NCBI GenBank assembly: GCA_963823045.1
Contig: CAWGKA010000012.1
Span: forward strand, 620,001 to 684,000
Reading direction: 5' to 3'
Source: JADLGL01 sp963823045
GTDB taxonomy: Bacteria > Pseudomonadota > Alphaproteobacteria > Rhizobiales > Kaistiaceae
DNA: 64,000 nt
Shown here: in pieces, positions 42,781 through 51,698 of the stretch
Position numbering within the stretch: position 1 is the first letter of the stretch
How the letters are laid out: every line of letters starts with the position of its first letter
Program-made: the position numbers and the translations under genes
Notes under the pieces: generated by a model
Told to the model about the DNA's origin: nothing
Database searches by the model: none
What the model saw: only the letters and a program-made list of their open reading frames with translations

Positions 42781-44037
42781 ATGGATCTGCATCCTCTGAC
42801 TTCCTACGAACCGAAATCGCGTATCGGCAAATGGTTCGAGTCGCGGCTGCCCTTGGGCAGCTTCATCCATGGCTCGTTCATCGCCTATCCGACGCCGCGC
42901 AACCTCAATTACTGGTGGACCTTCGGCGGCATCCTGGTGTTCGTCCTGGCGGTGCAGATCGCCACCGGCGTGGTGCTGGCGATGCACTACGTCCCCAATG
43001 GCCAGATGGCCTTCGATTCCGTCGAAGGCATCATGCGCGACGTCAATTACGGTTGGCTCCTGCGCTACATGCACGCCAACGGCGCTTCGATGTTCTTCGT
43101 CGCGCTCTACATCCACATGTTCCGCGGCCTTTATTACGGCTCGTTCAAGGCGCCCCGCGAGGTGCTCTGGATCCTGGGCGTTCTGCTCTATCTGCTCGCA
43201 GTGGCGACGGCCTTCCTCGGCTATGTGCTGCCCTGGGGCCAGATGTCGTTCTGGGCGGCGAACGTCATCACCAACCTCTTCTCGGCCATTCCGGTAATCG
43301 GCGATTCGATCACGACCTGGCTGTGGGGCGGCTTCTCGGTCGATAGCCCAACGCTCAACCGGTTCTTCTCGCTGCACTATCTGCTGCCGTTCGTGATCGC
43401 CGGCGTCGTCGTCCTGCATGTCTGGGCGCTGCATGTGCCCGGCAACGGCAACCCGGCAGGCATCCAGGTGAAGACCCGGCAGGACGTGCTGCCGTTCCAT
43501 CCGTTCTACACGTCGAAGGACCTGTTCGGCGTCGCCGTGTTCATCATCTTCATGGCGTGGTTCGTGTTCTATGTGCCGAACTATCTCGGCCATCCGGACA
43601 ACTACATTCCGGCCGATCCGCTGAAGACGCCCGAGCACATCGTTCCGGAATGGTACTTCCTGCCGTTCTACGCGATCCTCCGATCGATCCCGTCAAAGCT
43701 CGGTGGCGTCATCGCCTTTGCCGGCGCGATCGTGGTGCTGTTCTTCATCCCCTGGCTCGATCGTTCCAAGGTGCGTTCGGCGCGGTACCGTCCGCTCTAT
43801 CGCCAGTTTTTCTGGATCCTCGTCGCCGTGTGCCTCGGCCTTGGCTATCTCGGCTCGCAGCCTCCTGAAGGCGGCTTCGTGGTCGCGTCGCGAATCCTGA
43901 CGGCCTACTATTTCGCGCATTTCCTCATCATCATGCCGCTCGTCAGCTGGGTCGAAAAACCGAAGCCCTTGCCGACAAGTATCAGTGAACCGGTGCTTGC
44001 CCAGGCGGGATCCGGAAAAGCCGAGTCCAGCCCATGA
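42781..44037 (+). CDS. petB: Cytochrome b of the bc1 complex
   Basis: The 418-residue integral membrane subunit carries the two b haems and both quinone sites. Seen: NYWWTFGG at helix A, LAMHYVPN, RYMHANGASMFF with a haem His, WGQMSFWAANVITNL (Qo region), FSLHYLLPFVIAGVVVLHVWALH with a haem His pair, and the PEWYF motif in VPEWYFLPFYAIL. Eight helices are expected. The stop overlaps the petC start (ATGA), so the two are translationally coupled. Confidence 0.96.
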   Translation: MDLHPLTSYEPKSRIGKWFESRLPLGSFIHGSFIAYPTPRNLNYWWTFGGILVFVLAVQIATGVVLAMHYVPNGQMAFDSVEGIMRDVNYGWLLRYMHANGASMFFVALYIHMFRGLYYGSFKAPREVLWILGVLLYLLAVATAFLGYVLPWGQMSFWAANVITNLFSAIPVIGDSITTWLWGGFSVDSPTLNRFFSLHYLLPFVIAGVVVLHVWALHVPGNGNPAGIQVKTRQDVLPFHPFYTSKDLFGVAVFIIFMAWFVFYVPNYLGHPDNYIPADPLKTPEHIVPEWYFLPFYAILRSIPSKLGGVIAFAGAIVVLFFIPWLDRSKVRSARYRPLYRQFFWILVAVCLGLGYLGSQPPEGGFVVASRILTAYYFAHFLIIMPLVSWVEKPKPLPTSISEPVLAQAGSGKAESSP

Positions 44038-44903
44038 CGGAGCGCGCCTTGTTGAAACGGGTTCTGTTGCCCGCCGTCGCAATTGCCCTGTCGGCGGCTG
44101 CCTTCGCCCTTGCGCCGGCAATGGCGCAAGACGCTTCGCAGCCGGCCACCGAGGAGGCGCCGGCCGAGCACGCGGCCCCGCATTACCCGGTCGAGACCCC
44201 GGAGCGGCGGAGCTGGAGCTTCGCCGGTCCGTTCGGCACCTATGATGCGGCCCAGCTACAGCGCGGCCTGCAGGTCTACGAACAGGTCTGCGCCTTTTGT
44301 CACGGCCTGGACCGCGTCGCCTTCCGGACGCTGACGTCGGAGACCGGTCCGTTCCTCAGCGAGGACGAGATGCGCGCCGTCGCCGCTTCCTATCAGGTGG
44401 TCGATGCCGACACCGGCGAGAGGCGCGAGGGGCGCGCGGCGGACTACTTCCCGACGCCAGCCTATGGCGGCAACGGTACCCCGCCCGACCTGTCTCTGAT
44501 GGCGAAGGCCCGCCGCGTCGGCTACGGATTCCGTTGGCTGCTCGACCCCTTCACGCAATACCAGGAGGGCGGTGCGGACTACATCTACGGGCTGCTGACC
44601 GGCTATGAGCCGGCGCCCGAAGGTGCAACGGTTCCGCCGGGCACGTTCTACAACGTGCATTTCAACGCCGGTGACGCCATCGCCATGCCGCCGCCTCTGT
44701 CGGACGGCCGCGTCCGCTACAGCGACGGCTCGCCGGAAACGGTTGAGCAATACGCCGCGGATGTGACCGCGTTCCTGATGTGGACGGCCGAGCCGAAACT
44801 GGGCGACCGCAAGCGCCTCGGCTTCCAGGTGATGGTGTTCCTCATCGTCTTCGCGGGCATCGTCTACCTCGCCAAGCGCAAGGTGTGGTCCAAGGAGCAT
44901 TGA
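44034..44903 (+). CDS. petC: Cytochrome c1 of the bc1 complex
   Basis: The 289-residue protein starts with a signal peptide (LLPAVAIALSAAAFALAPAMAQ), then the haem c motif CAFCH at about residues 88-92, and the axial Met region near IAMPPPL. PDLSLMAKAR and GTFYNVHFNAGDAIAMPPPL (core YNVHFNAGD) are c1 signatures. A C-terminal helix (FQVMVFLIVFAGIVYLAKR) anchors it. It overlaps petB by four bases. Confidence 0.95.
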   Translation: MTERALLKRVLLPAVAIALSAAAFALAPAMAQDASQPATEEAPAEHAAPHYPVETPERRSWSFAGPFGTYDAAQLQRGLQVYEQVCAFCHGLDRVAFRTLTSETGPFLSEDEMRAVAASYQVVDADTGERREGRAADYFPTPAYGGNGTPPDLSLMAKARRVGYGFRWLLDPFTQYQEGGADYIYGLLTGYEPAPEGATVPPGTFYNVHFNAGDAIAMPPPLSDGRVRYSDGSPETVEQYAADVTAFLMWTAEPKLGDRKRLGFQVMVFLIVFAGIVYLAKRKVWSKEH

Positions 44904-44958
44904 CCGCGGCGACGCTGCGCTGTCAGAACTAGGCGAATTGATCCTGAGGGCCGGATTG

Positions 44959-45174
44959 ATGGCAATTGACGATGCGGCCGGCCGCAAGGCTGTGCGCGAG
45001 CGGCGGGTACCGAAGGCAACGACCGAGAGCGTGTTCGTGCAGGAACCGCGGCATTCGACGCGGACGCCCGCATTGCGGCGGTCGTTGCGCGACGACGTTC
45101 ATCAGCGCGGCCTCGACGCGGCGAAGAGGGCCCTTCGGTCGCATCTGGCGGCCAAGGCAACGGCGGCAAAATGA
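44959..45174 (+). CDS. Small basic hypothetical protein coupled to next gene
   Basis: A 71-residue frame starting MAIDDAAGRKAV, rich in Arg, Lys and Ala, with no membrane segment. Its stop overlaps the start of the next gene (ATGA at 45171), which argues for a real, translationally coupled gene. GAGGG lies 13 bases before ATG. No family recognised; a chance frame is possible because the 267-base gap is short. Confidence 0.45.
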   Translation: MAIDDAAGRKAVRERRVPKATTESVFVQEPRHSTRTPALRRSLRDDVHQRGLDAAKRALRSHLAAKATAAK

Positions 45175-45911
45175 ACGATATCGAAGAGACGGACGAAACG
45201 ACGACCAAGCCGGCGACCCCGGACGAACCGGAGGGGGAACCCGACGCGGACATGGACGCGGCGATGTCGGAGGCTCTCGCCCCGGTCGTTGCCGCGCGCG
45301 CGTCCAACGGTGCGCCGGCCGCCGAAGCGCGTCCGGTCGAGGAGGCAACGGAAATGATGGGCAGTGACACAGTCGAGAAACCGGCCAATGGCGCAATGCC
45401 GACGGCTGCCGCGGCCGAGCCGCCGCGGGCCGTGGCGATGATGGCGGGCGCCGGCGAACGCGCGCCGAGCCGCGTGTTCGACCATCTCGTCGAGGGCGAG
45501 GACGACGTCATCGGCCTCATCACCTATTCCCTCTACAAGCAGGACAAGCGCGACTGGCTGGCAGGCTGGAAGCGGCAGCATGGGCGCGAGCCGACGGCGG
45601 ACGAGATGGACGCTTTCGTCAGCGCGCAACTGACCTTCGCGCAGCGCGACCGCTATCGCACTGCTGCACGGCAGGTGCTCGACGCCTACGCCTCGGTTGC
45701 GGTCGATCTCGAGAAGCCGCTCATCATCCGCGACGGCGTTGCCGGGCGGGTGGAGACGGCGGTGCAGAAGGTCGAAGCCTCGGCGCGCTGGTGGCGGCAG
45801 CTGCCGGCGATCCTGATCGGGGCACTCGTCTCCGCGGGCATCGTCATTGCGGTCATCGCGATCCTGGTTGCCGCGGGCGCCGACATTGCGGGCTATCTCG
45901 GGTTTGAGTAG
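45171..45911 (+). CDS. Hypothetical membrane-anchored protein
   Basis: The 246-residue protein begins with about 95 acidic, Ala/Pro-rich, disordered residues (ETDETTTKPATPDEPEGEP), followed by a compact region (SRVFDHLVEGEDDVIGLITYSLYKQDKRDW, key part DVIGLITYSLYKQDKRDW, with a helical FAQRDRYRTAARQVLDAYA), and one C-terminal helix (LIGALVSAGIVIAVIAILVAAG). The central region recalls small rhizobial membrane proteins of unknown role. The apt gene starts inside its last codons. Confidence 0.65.
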   Translation: MNDIEETDETTTKPATPDEPEGEPDADMDAAMSEALAPVVAARASNGAPAAEARPVEEATEMMGSDTVEKPANGAMPTAAAAEPPRAVAMMAGAGERAPSRVFDHLVEGEDDVIGLITYSLYKQDKRDWLAGWKRQHGREPTADEMDAFVSAQLTFAQRDRYRTAARQVLDAYASVAVDLEKPLIIRDGVAGRVETAVQKVEASARWWRQLPAILIGALVSAGIVIAVIAILVAAGADIAGYLGFE

Positions 45912-46470
45912 CCCCTCGGCAGAGACGGTTTTTCCCAATCCGGCGCTGCTCAAGCGGCTGATCCGGACAATCCCCGATTACCCGAAGCCCGGCATCCAGT
46001 TCCGCGACATCACCACCTTGCTCGCAGATCCCATTGGCCTGCGCGCCTCCGTCGACGGCCTGCTGCTCCCGTTTCTCGACGCCAGGATCGACTATGTCGT
46101 CGGCATCGAAGCGCGCGGCTTCATCCTCGGCGGTGCGGTGGCGCATGAGCTTGGCCGGGGATTCGTGCCGATCCGCAAGAAGGGCAAGCTGCCGGGCAAG
46201 GTGATCGGCCAGGACTATGAGCTCGAATATGGCGTCGACACGATCGAGATCCATGCCGACGCCATCCTGCCGCGCAGTCGGGTCCTGCTGATCGATGACC
46301 TCATCGCCACCGGCGGCACCGCCGAAGCGGCCGCGAAGCTGATCGCCCTGTCGGGCGGCGAACTCGTCGCCGCCAGCTTCGTCATCGACCTGCCCGATCT
46401 CGGCGGTGCGGCGCGGCTGACCAAGGCCGGCATCGCCGTCCACACGCTGGTTTCGTTTGAAGGAGACTGA
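45904..46470 (+). CDS. apt: Adenine phosphoribosyltransferase, probable TTG start
   Basis: Apt converts adenine and PRPP to AMP. The 188-residue protein has RTIPDYPKPGIQFRDITTLL, the hood region GIEARGFILGGAVAHELG, FVPIRKKGKLPG, and the PRPP-binding loop VLLIDDLIATGGTAEAA. TTG 45904 overlaps the stop of the upstream gene by eight bases and gives the family start; the ribosome site is weak, so coupling is likely. A longer frame to 45847 is improbable. Confidence 0.92.
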   Translation: MSSPSAETVFPNPALLKRLIRTIPDYPKPGIQFRDITTLLADPIGLRASVDGLLLPFLDARIDYVVGIEARGFILGGAVAHELGRGFVPIRKKGKLPGKVIGQDYELEYGVDTIEIHADAILPRSRVLLIDDLIATGGTAEAAAKLIALSGGELVAASFVIDLPDLGGAARLTKAGIAVHTLVSFEGD

Positions 46471-46508
46471 GGCCTGGGCCTTGGTCCGATCACATCCACG
46501 AGGCAACA

Positions 46509-47180
46509 ATGAGTGAATTCGCGTTTCTGATCGGGTACCGCCATGTGTCGTCATGGTCGCTGCGCGGCTGGATGATAATGCGCAAGACCGGTGCGCCTTT
46601 CGAAGAGGTGCTGATCCGCTATCGCCTGCCGGAGCACAAGGCACGGCTGACTGCGATGAGCCCGACGTCGAAGGTGCCGCTCCTCATCCATGAGCGCGGC
46701 GAGGAGACGGTGAAGGTCTGGGATTCGATCGCTATCGGCGAATATCTCGCCGAGATCTTCCCCGAGCGGAAGCTGTGGCCGGAGGATCCGGTCGCGCGCG
46801 CGTTGGCGCGTTCGATTTCGGCGGAGATGCATTCGGGGTTCCGCCCGCTGCGCGATCGCCTCGACATGGACCTCCTTGGCCGCCACGAGGGCGTCTCCGT
46901 CGATGACGAGCCGGTGGCGAGCGATCTTGCACGCATCGAACAGATCTGGACGGAGTGCCGCGAGAAATACGGCGAGCGCGAAGGCGGACCCTATCTCTTC
47001 GGCCATTTCACCGTCGCCGACGCCATGTATGCGCCGGTGGCGACGCGGTTCCGCACCTATGGCGTCAAGCTTTCGCCGGTGGCCGAGGCCTACAAGGACG
47101 CGATGCTCAACGATCCGGACATGAAGGCCTGGGAGGACGCGGCGCGGAACGAAGCGCCGCCGGAGCCGAAGCCGGAATAG
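46509..47180 (+). CDS. Glutathione S-transferase family protein
   Basis: The 223-residue protein has an N-terminal thioredoxin-like domain (FLIGYRHVSSWSLRGWMIMR, with SSWSLR around the active Ser; TSKVPLLIHE containing the cis-Pro; WDSIAIGEYLAE as the glutathione gamma-Glu site) and an all-helical C-terminal domain from ~90 (GHFTVADAMYAPVATRF includes the N-capping Asp). Substrate unknown. It lies 38 bases after apt and could share its transcript. Confidence 0.85.
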   Translation: MSEFAFLIGYRHVSSWSLRGWMIMRKTGAPFEEVLIRYRLPEHKARLTAMSPTSKVPLLIHERGEETVKVWDSIAIGEYLAEIFPERKLWPEDPVARALARSISAEMHSGFRPLRDRLDMDLLGRHEGVSVDDEPVASDLARIEQIWTECREKYGEREGGPYLFGHFTVADAMYAPVATRFRTYGVKLSPVAEAYKDAMLNDPDMKAWEDAARNEAPPEPKPE

Positions 47181-47511
47181 CGTTCCCCTCACATCTGATG
47201 CGTGGTGGTTCTGCGGGACGTTCCGGGACCGCCGGCCGTGGCGGAGGGGGCCTCTCCGGCCGTCGACACGCACCCGCATTCCAAGGCAACATATGCGCCC
47301 GCGGGCCTGTGCCGGATCGGCACGACAAAGGTTAACGGCATCAGTGATTTGGAGACGTTTTCAGGCGGCCTCTAGCGCCCCGCCCGGGGCGAGACTCAAC
47401 ATCTAGCGGTGATCAAATCGGCAACCGGCGCCGGTCAGTGATTCGGACAGGGTTTGTTCGCGCTGTGGTCCGAGTGTTAACACGCGTGGCGAAAGCGCGG
47501 GAGGAACGGTC
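47181..47511. other. 331-base gap with GC hairpin
   Basis: No gene was recognised. A perfect palindromic hairpin CGCCCCG-CC-CGGGGCG lies at 47376-47391 without a following T-run; it may mark the end of the transcript containing the GST gene. The rest probably carries the promoter of the gene at 47512. Confidence 0.4.
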
Positions 47512-47958
47512 TTGGCGAAGGTGAGGGTGGTGACGCGGATCGAGGCGCCCGCCGAGGAGGTCTGGAGCCTTCTTACCAAGATCAACCGCTATCCGAAGTG
47601 GGATGCGTTCGCTAACGAGATCCTGTCGACCTCGGCCTCGCGCCTGAAGCTCGGCAGCACCTATGAGGAGCGCTCCGGCAATGAGCGCAGCAGTTGGAAG
47701 GTGACGTCGTTCGACGCGCCGCGGCGACAGGTGCATGCCGGCACGGTTGGCTTCATGGGGCAGGTGACGCGGGAGTTCGTCGTCGAGCCGGCCGGCGAGG
47801 GCGCCGAGCTGCGTCAGACGATTTCGTTCGACGTCATGCCCGGCCTTGCACGGCCGTTCGGCCTGCTCGCCGAGAAGCTGTTTATCGAACGCATGGTGCG
47901 GCGGCGCCTGACCCAGAGCGGCGAAGCCCTGGGCCGTGCGCTTGCCGAAGAGGACTAG
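47512..47958 (+). CDS. SRPBCC (START-like) domain protein, TTG start
   Basis: A 148-residue single-domain protein with the SRPBCC fold: strand VRVVTRIEAPAEEVWSLLTKINRYPKWDAF (signature APAEEVWSLLTKINRYPKW), central sheet with GSTYEERSGNERSSWKVTSF and a long C-terminal helix. Such domains bind hydrophobic ligands; the ligand is unknown. TTG 47512 follows GGGAGG by six bases and fits the fold. It overlaps the convergent transpeptidase-like gene by four bases. Confidence 0.8.
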   Translation: MAKVRVVTRIEAPAEEVWSLLTKINRYPKWDAFANEILSTSASRLKLGSTYEERSGNERSSWKVTSFDAPRRQVHAGTVGFMGQVTREFVVEPAGEGAELRQTISFDVMPGLARPFGLLAEKLFIERMVRRRLTQSGEALGRALAEED

Positions 47959-48641
47959 GCCTCGAGGACGATCACCTTGGTGCCGACCGGTGTGCGGTCG
48001 TAGAGGTGCATGATGTCCTGGTTCATCAGGCCGACGCAGCCGGAGGAGACGCCGTTGCCGATCGTCCATTCCAGGCGCGTGCCGTAGATGGTGTAGAGCG
48101 TGTAGACGCCGTCCTGATAGAGATAAAGCGTGCGCGCCCCGAGCGGGTTGTCGAGGCCCGGCGGCATGCCGCCAGCATATTGCACCAGCGTCGGGTCGCG
48201 GCCGATCTGATCCGGCGTCGGCGTCCAAACCGCCCATTCCGCCTTGCGCCCGATATAGGCTTCGCCGCTCCACAGGAAGCCGGCGCGGCCGACATTGGCG
48301 CCATAACGCGTGGCGAAGCCGTCTTCCTCGATGCGGTAAAGATAGTAGTTGCCCGGGTCGATGACGATCGTGCCCGGCTCCTGGTCGGTATTGTAGCGCA
48401 CGACCTTCCGCAGATATTGCGGCGCGATCTGGCGCAGATCGGCGGCCGGAATCGGGAAGCGTTCGTCGGGGCGCGCGCCATACATCGCCTCGTAGTCGGC
48501 GGCGCCGAAGCGCGGCGTGCCGGCAATCGTCTGGCAGCCCGCGAGGGCGAGAGCGCCCGCAGCGCCGAGTGAGCCAAGCAGCAAAGAGCGGCGGCTGATG
48601 AGCGGGGACGCGAGATCGGCAGGCTGGTCAAACGACGGCAC
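47955..48641 (-). CDS. L,D-transpeptidase (YkuD) family protein with altered active-site motif
   Basis: The 228-residue protein has an N-terminal lipobox-like signal (SLGAAGALALAGC) after a twin-Arg stretch (SRRSLL) and a YkuD domain (IVIDPGNYYLYRIEEDG, NPLGARTLYLYQDG, then IYGTRLEWTIGNGVSSGCVGLMNQD). The SSGC Cys is present. The His of the usual IHGT is Tyr (IYGT) and the Arg after SSGCI is Gly, so catalysis may be lost or changed. Normal members crosslink peptidoglycan or attach proteins to it. GTG 48641 follows GGAGG by six bases. Confidence 0.85.
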   Translation of the reverse strand: MPSFDQPADLASPLISRRSLLLGSLGAAGALALAGCQTIAGTPRFGAADYEAMYGARPDERFPIPAADLRQIAPQYLRKVVRYNTDQEPGTIVIDPGNYYLYRIEEDGFATRYGANVGRAGFLWSGEAYIGRKAEWAVWTPTPDQIGRDPTLVQYAGGMPPGLDNPLGARTLYLYQDGVYTLYTIYGTRLEWTIGNGVSSGCVGLMNQDIMHLYDRTPVGTKVIVLEA

Positions 48642-48799
48642 GAGGTCCTCCTTTGGCTCAACCCGTGGCGGCGTCCCCAGATACCCGCGGCTGCGGGCTA
48701 GGAGATCATGGCGAAAGGCTGGAGCCCCCGAGTTGCCCGTCTGTTTTAGGAAGCCGCGTCGAGTCGGTCAAACCCCGGGCCGGTCTCCGGTGGGTAGTC

Positions 48800-49762
48800 C
48801 TAGGCTTCAATGGTGGCGTGGCCGAGCACGCTGGCCCAGCCGAAGCCCGTGAGGCGTTCGCTTTCGTCCCACAGCCGCGCGGCGTTGCTGGTGTTGAGCG
48901 CGGTCTTGGTTACGGGGGAATCGCTCACCCGCCCGCGCGTGTCGCCCATGCCGACCGGGCCGTAATAGGCGCCGCGCCTGGCCTCGGTGCCTGCGGCGGC
49001 AAGCACGAGAGGAACGGCGCCGGCCGCGACCGACTGGCCGATGATCGGGCCGATGATGCGATAGAGGACCTTGAGCGCGCCCGTCGGTCCGACGACCTGG
49101 AGGTTCGTTGTGGCGTAGCCCGGGTGGCAGACGATGGCGATCGACGACTTGCCGGCGGCCTGCAGCCGGCGGTCGAGCTCGAAGCCGTACATCATGTTCG
49201 CCAGCTTCGACTGGCAGTAGGCGCGGGTCGGCGCATAGTTGTTCGTCAGCATCAGGTCGTCGAGATAAAGGCGACCGCGCTTATGGGCGATGGACGAGAC
49301 CGGCACGAAGCGGCCACCGCGCTTCTCGACGAGGTCGAACAGCAGCCCGTCGAGCAGGAAATGGCCGAGATGGTTGGTGGCGAATTGCAGCTCGTAGCCG
49401 TCCGGCGATTTCCGCTGCGGCGTCTGCATGACGCCGGCATTGTTGACGATGGCGTCGAGGCCATCAAAGCGCTCGGCGATTTCGGCGGCGGCCTTGCGAA
49501 CGGACTCGAGGCTGGCGAGATCGATCACCACGGTATCGACCTGGCCAGACCCGAGCCGGTTCACCTCAGCGGCGGCTGCCTTCGCCTTGTCGGCGTTGCG
49601 GCTGGCGATGATGACGTCGGCGTTCTTGGCCGCGAGGAACTTCGCCGCCGCGAAACCGAGGCCGGTGTTGGCGCCGGTGATGAGATAGCGCTTGCCGGCG
49701 AGGTCCGGCAGGCGGTCCGGCGTCCAGTTGGTGAAGCCTGAATTCGCGATCTTCTGAGCCAT
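48800..49762 (-). CDS. Short-chain dehydrogenase/reductase (retinol dehydrogenase-like)
   Basis: A 320-residue SDR with the NAD(P) motif TGANTGLGFAAAKFL (G-x3-G-x-G), VIIASRNADKAKAA (Arg suggests NADP), IVNNAGVMQTP (NNAG), VPVSSIAHKRG with the catalytic Ser, and YCQSKLAN (Y-x3-K). It belongs to the extended RDH/WWOX-like group; substrate unknown. It appears to be a single-gene unit. Confidence 0.88.
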   Translation of the reverse strand: MAQKIANSGFTNWTPDRLPDLAGKRYLITGANTGLGFAAAKFLAAKNADVIIASRNADKAKAAAAEVNRLGSGQVDTVVIDLASLESVRKAAAEIAERFDGLDAIVNNAGVMQTPQRKSPDGYELQFATNHLGHFLLDGLLFDLVEKRGGRFVPVSSIAHKRGRLYLDDLMLTNNYAPTRAYCQSKLANMMYGFELDRRLQAAGKSSIAIVCHPGYATTNLQVVGPTGALKVLYRIIGPIIGQSVAAGAVPLVLAAAGTEARRGAYYGPVGMGDTRGRVSDSPVTKTALNTSNAARLWDESERLTGFGWASVLGHATIEA

Positions 49763-49852
49763 CGGCAGCGTCTCCTCTCATAGGGCGGGAGATAGGCGCG
49801 ACGGCCGAAAAATGCCAGGCGAGGCTAGTACCGTGATCGCCGAAGTGGGCCG

Positions 49853-50950
49853 TTAGACCCCGAATTTGAACAGCATCACGTCGCCGTCGGCGACGATGTA
49901 TTCCTTGCCTTCGTCGCGGGCCTTGCCGGCATCCTTGGCCGGCTGCTCGCCGCCGAGCGCAACATAGTCGTCGTAGGCGATGGTCTGGGCGCGGATGAAG
50001 CCGCGCTCGAAATCGCTGTGGATGGTGCCGGCGGCCTGCGGCGCCTTGGTGCCCTTCTCGATCGTCCAGGCGCGCGCTTCCTTCGGCCCGGCGGTGAAGA
50101 AGGTGATGAGGCCGAGGAGGTCGTAGCCGGCGCGGATGAGGCGGTCGAGGCCGGGTTCTTCCAGCCCCAGCGTCTCAAGGAACTCGGCCTGCTCGGCGGG
50201 ATCGAGCTGGGCGATCTCGGCCTCGATGGCGGCCGAGATGACGACGCAGCCGGCGCCCTCGGCCTTGGCCTTCTCCTCGACCCTGGCGGAATAGGCGTTG
50301 CCGGTCGCGGCCGAGGCCTCGTCGACATTGCAGACATAAAGGACCGGTTTCGAGGTCAGCAGGCCGAGGCCCGCGAAGGTCTCGGCGTCGTCCTCGGCGA
50401 CGGCAAGCTGGCGCGCGGGCTTGCCTTCGCGGAGGAGGTCGAGCGCGCCCTGCATGAGCGGAACGACGCGTTTCGCCTCCTTGTCGCCGACCTGCGCCTT
50501 CTTCTGCAGCGGCGTGATGCGGCGCTCCAGGCTCTCCATGTCGGCGATCATCAGTTCGGTCTCGACCGTCTCGGCATCGGCAACCGGATCGACGCGGCCC
50601 TCGACATGGGTGATGTCGCCGCTGTCGAAGCAGCGCAGCACATGGGCGATGGCGTCGACCTCGCGGATATTGGCGAGGAACTGATTGCCGAGACCTTCGC
50701 CCTTTGATGCGCCGCGGACGAGGCCGGCAATGTCGACGAAGGTGATGCGCGTCGGCACGATGTTCACCGACTTGGCGATGGCGGCGAGCTTGTCGAGGCG
50801 CGGATCGGGGACGGCAACCTCGCCGGTGTTCGGCTCGATGGTGCAGAACGGATAGTTCGCCGCCTGTGCCGCCGCCGTCTTGGTGAGCGCGTTGAAAAGG
50901 GTCGACTTGCCGACATTGGGCAGGCCGACGATGCCGCATTTGAAGCCCAT
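49853..50950 (-). CDS. ychF: Redox-regulated ATPase/GTPase YchF (Obg family)
   Basis: The 365-residue protein shows G1 GLPNVGKST at residues 9-17, GLVRGASKGEGLGNQFLANIRE (switch II region), the atypical G4 NVDEAS that gives ATP preference, and a C-terminal TGS domain (TIHSDFERGFIRAQTIAYDDY, core ERGFIRAQ). YchF binds ribosomes and affects stress translation. Its start shares one base with the pth stop, so both are cotranslated, in the order prs-rplY-pth-ychF usual for the order. Confidence 0.95.
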   Translation of the reverse strand: MGFKCGIVGLPNVGKSTLFNALTKTAAAQAANYPFCTIEPNTGEVAVPDPRLDKLAAIAKSVNIVPTRITFVDIAGLVRGASKGEGLGNQFLANIREVDAIAHVLRCFDSGDITHVEGRVDPVADAETVETELMIADMESLERRITPLQKKAQVGDKEAKRVVPLMQGALDLLREGKPARQLAVAEDDAETFAGLGLLTSKPVLYVCNVDEASAATGNAYSARVEEKAKAEGAGCVVISAAIEAEIAQLDPAEQAEFLETLGLEEPGLDRLIRAGYDLLGLITFFTAGPKEARAWTIEKGTKAPQAAGTIHSDFERGFIRAQTIAYDDYVALGGEQPAKDAGKARDEGKEYIVADGDVMLFKFGV

Positions 50951-51651
50951 CAGGCTTGATCCTTGCCGGTGAAGAGGCGGCGGAGGCCTGCGAAGGGCCC
51001 CTTAGCCGGCTCAGATTCTGATTCCGTTGTGGGCTCTTTCGTCTTGCTTTCGCTCGGCTTTTCTTTCTTCGCCGGATTCGCAATTGGCTTCAGCGCGGAG
51101 GCGAGGCGGGTTGCGAGGAGTTCGTCGCGGCGTTCGCCGAGGAGGTCCGCATTGGCGGCGATGGCGCTCAGCAGCGGGTCGAGCCACTCGCGATCGGCCT
51201 TGGCGAAGTCGTGCAGGACGTGGCCATGGACGAGATCCTTGTGGCCAGGATGGCCGACGCCGATGCGGACGCGCCGATAGTCGTTGCCGATATGGGCCGT
51301 GACAGAGCGGAGCCCGTTATGGCCGGCCGCGCCGCCGCCGGTCTTCACGCGTGTCTTGCCGGGGGCGAGGTCGAGTTCGTCATGAATGACGACGACGTCG
51401 GCCGGCTCGATCTTGAAGAAGCGGAGCGCTTCGCCGACGGCCTGGCCGGATTCGTTCATGAAGGTTGTCGGCTTCATCAGCACCGCTTTGTCGCCGCCGA
51501 GATGACCTTCGGCGATTTCGGCGTGAAAACGGGTGCGCCAGGGCGAGAAAGTGTGGCGGGAATATATGGCGTCAACGGCCATAGCCCCGACATTGTGGCG
51601 GTGGCCGGCATATTGGGCACCGGGATTGCCCAGTCCGACGATCAGGAGCAT
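50950..51651 (-). CDS. pth: Peptidyl-tRNA hydrolase
   Basis: Pth frees tRNAs from prematurely released peptides. The 233-residue protein has GLGNPGAQYAGHRHNVG with the catalytic His, KPTTFMNESGQAV, VIHDELDLAPGKTRVKTGGGAAGHNGLRS (core GGGAAGHNGLRS). Residues from ~195 are a charged, low-complexity tail (Lys/Glu/Ser) longer than in E. coli. It lies 47 bases after rplY. Confidence 0.94.
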   Translation of the reverse strand: MLLIVGLGNPGAQYAGHRHNVGAMAVDAIYSRHTFSPWRTRFHAEIAEGHLGGDKAVLMKPTTFMNESGQAVGEALRFFKIEPADVVVIHDELDLAPGKTRVKTGGGAAGHNGLRSVTAHIGNDYRRVRIGVGHPGHKDLVHGHVLHDFAKADREWLDPLLSAIAANADLLGERRDELLATRLASALKPIANPAKKEKPSESKTKEPTTESESEPAKGPFAGLRRLFTGKDQA

Positions 51652-51698
51652 CGCCTCAGATCCTGAAGCGCGGCGACCGGGCAGGTGGCCCGGAAGCG

